A stretch of DNA of 64,000 bases from a virus: positions 18,104-82,103 of IMG/VR virus record IMGVR_UViG_3300043409_001427; one strand, 5' to 3'. Positions 63,301 to 64,000 of this stretch are shown in pieces (the first letter of the stretch is position 1; every line of letters begins with the position of its first letter). The notes beneath the pieces were generated by a model that was given only the letters and a program-made list of their open reading frames with translations, ran no database searches and was not told the origin of the DNA. A program made the position numbers and the translations under genes.

Positions 63301-64000
63301 CAATGCGGCTATCGCAACCAATGTTCGTGCAGGAACTGCTGGACAAATTGTTTATCAATCAGCTGTAGATACAAGTGGCTTTGTTGGCCCAGGTACAGCA
63401 GGACAACTTTTAGTAAGTGCTGGCGCAAGTGCTCCTGTGTATACAAACACAGCAAGTATATATGTTGCTAACGCTGTTACAGCCAATAACCTAGCCGCTG
63501 GCACCACAGGACAAATTCCTTATCAAACAGCGGCTGGCGCAACCAGTTTCTTTGGGGCAGGTACATTTGGTCAATTCTTAATGAGTACAGGTGCCAATGC
63601 GCCGGTATACCAAAGTACGCTAACACAGGCCGACGGCAACATTATTATTACCAGCAATACTGCGGCCACTTCAACAATCACAGGTGCGCTACAAGTTGTC
63701 AATGGCGGTGTTGGTATTGGCGGTAACTTATATGTTGGTGGTGAGATTGTTGCACAGAAATTAACAATCCAATTAACAACGGTTACAACTACACAAGTTA
63801 CAACTGATGACATTATCAGTACATACAATTATACAAATGCCACATCAACTACTACAGGTGCATTACAGGTAGCAGGCGGTGCAGGTATTGGTAGAGATTT
63901 ATGGGTTGGTGGTAACATAACTGTTCTAGGAACGATCAATGCTAGCGTTACTGGTGTAAGTACAACGGCCACAAACATCGCTAACGGAACTGCTGGACAA
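60323..64000 (+). CDS. Repetitive tail fibre with Mtd-N-like start (3' end outside window)
   Basis: The frame starting at the ATG at 60323 is open to the end of the window (1226 codons seen). The first 50 residues (QFRRGNTTQNNSFTGAIAEI, SIDTSTNTIRVHDAITAGG) have the RRG-T-Q...GEI..D....VHD....GG pattern of the N-terminal domain of phage tropism and fibre proteins such as Mtd. Shared modules follow (GALVVGGGVGVGGNLYVGG, GALQVAGGAGIGLDITVGG), then about ten copies of a 56-residue unit of type TTGNFLQANYVGAPTWTTTA, SIYV, AGTAGQIVYQS. Near residue 670 a different segment (YYPTFVDSNNASAAAESVYT, INPATGNISVAG) is another common fibre motif. GAGAGAATA precedes the ATG weakly. Likely receptor-binding fibre. 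Confidence 0.75.
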   Translation, partial: MSVQFQFRRGNTTQNNSFTGAIAEISIDTSTNTIRVHDAITAGGTKIMPTLSLTNTQRLAFTPQAGQLIFVTNYVSEGVSPTWMGDGSSIGGIIAAGSVVASASTATNLTGGTNGQIPFQTEPGVTSFFGPGSAGTVLVSYGSSASPVFQNTLTLAGTTLASSTTTGALVVGGGVGVGGNLYVGGEIVANKLTIQLTTVTTTLVQTDDIIQTLNVTQSSSTTTGALQVAGGAGIGLDITVGGSIRVASVITATTFIGNLTGNVTGNGTGNLHYQSANNTTSFLSTGTTGQILVAAGGSPVWTTTSSIQVGYAANILGLGTGGILYESANNTTSILSTATTGNFLQANYNGAPTWTTTASMYVARAVMADISAGGANTATNIYGGDSWQIPYQSAPSTTLFANSGTTGQFWQAATNGAPTWTTTASIYVNSAVSAEKLYAGTAGQIVYQSAPSTTSFVSTATTGNFLQANYVGAPTWTTTASMYVNDAVKSTNLRAGTAGQLHYQSAVDTSGFISTATTGNFLQANYVGAPTWTTTASIYVNSSVASEKLYAGTAGQIVYQSAVSTTAFISTATTGNFLQANYVGAPTWTTTANIYVANAAIATNVRAGTAGQIVYQSAVDTSGFISTATTGNFLQANFVGAPTWTTTASMYVARAVVADTASGGSAQVNTVAQTNGASYYPTFVDSNNASAAAESVYTTSSFSINPATGNISVAGTAGSNNATSGALQIVGGVGVGGSMYVGGVVTATTFFGNLTGTATGANTATNLFGGNAWQIPYQSAPSTTLFANSGTTGQFWQAATNGAPTWTSTSSIYVNSAVSAEKLYAGTAGQIVYQSAASTTAFLGTATTGNFLQANYVGAPTWTTTANIYVADSVIATNVRAGTAGQIVYQSAASTTAFLGTATTGNFLQANYVGAPTWTTTASMYVNRAVVADSASGGANTATNLSGGNAWQIPYQSAPSTTLFASSGTTGQFWQATTNGAPAWTTTANIYVANAAIATNVRAGTAGQIVYQSAVDTSGFVGPGTAGQLLVSAGASAPVYTNTASIYVANAVTANNLAAGTTGQIPYQTAAGATSFFGAGTFGQFLMSTGANAPVYQSTLTQADGNIIITSNTAATSTITGALQVVNGGVGIGGNLYVGGEIVAQKLTIQLTTVTTTQVTTDDIISTYNYTNATSTTTGALQVAGGAGIGRDLWVGGNITVLGTINASVTGVSTTATNIANGTAGQ
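61130..63990 (+). repeat. 168-base-type tandem repeats in the last fibre gene
   Basis: GGTGCTCCTAC(C/T/A)TGG-type sequence encoding GAPTWTT recurs about ten times (for example near 61370, 61568, 61736, 61907, 62075, 62249, 62730, 62900 and 63065), with a base unit of 168 bases (AACTTCTT at 61712 and again at 61880). Copies differ mainly in a short stretch around YVNSAV and YQSAPSTT. Confidence 0.9.

Noticed and set aside
56401-64000. Diversity-generating retroelement for the repeated fibres
   Set aside because: No reverse transcriptase gene and no template/variable repeat pair with adenine-specific differences visible in the window; variation looks like module exchange.

Overview
The window is a 64-kb piece of a T4-like tailed-phage (myovirus) genome. 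It carries recognisable homologues of the T4 baseplate genes (gp5, gp6, gp25, probably gp53), the late sigma factor gp55, the recombination pair gp46/gp47, and the head genes gp20, gp21, gp22 and gp23. The two small shared-module tail proteins, the very long tail proteins and the fibre proteins built from a GGVGIAKDLYVGG-type module resemble those of marine and freshwater T4-like phages (cyanophage and pelagiphage relatives) more than coliphage T4. The DNA is AT-rich. No tRNA, integrase, transposase, CRISPR array or photosynthesis gene was seen, so the host cannot be named. Both window ends cut through a gene.

Layout. (1) 1-1744, plus strand: end of a nucleotide-metabolism operon with dihydrofolate reductase and thymidylate synthase, closed by a terminator that lies inside the convergent tail gene. 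(2) 27463-1741, minus strand: ten tail genes in a row (putative tube/baseplate protein, gp53-like, hub protein, gp5 with a C-terminal GH19-type lytic domain, gp25, gp6, a 4040-residue protein, a 210-residue protein, and two paralogous small tail proteins). (3) 27569-32269, plus strand: gp55, gp47, gp46, two small proteins (one histone-H1-like) and a GIY-YIG nuclease, led by sigma70-type promoters. (4) 32270-32760: a roughly 490-base non-coding stretch with several hairpins, ending in a perfect T4-type late promoter. (5) 32761-35806, plus strand: two Ala/Pro/Gly-rich proteins sharing a C-terminal motif. (6) 36875-35803, minus strand: a gp26-family tail-assembly protein whose end overlaps a 74-residue ORF at a canonical -1 slippery heptamer. 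(7) 36956-64000, plus strand: tape measure, portal, head operon (core, protease, scaffold, capsid), a probable capsid-surface protein, and about 17 kb of fibre-type genes.

How it works together. Host-type promoters before gp55 and gp47 suggest that the sigma factor and recombination genes are made before the late genes. gp55 would then read the NATAAATA late promoters in front of the tail, head and fibre units. Three of these late promoters (before gp25, before the 210-residue tail protein, and before the small gene after the portal) sit exactly where T4 geometry would start the transcript on the A of the ATG, and none of the three genes has a well-placed Shine-Dalgarno sequence. This predicts leaderless late mRNAs. 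Together with the frameshift site in the tail-assembly gene and the fibre module shared by six proteins, it is the most unusual signal in the window.
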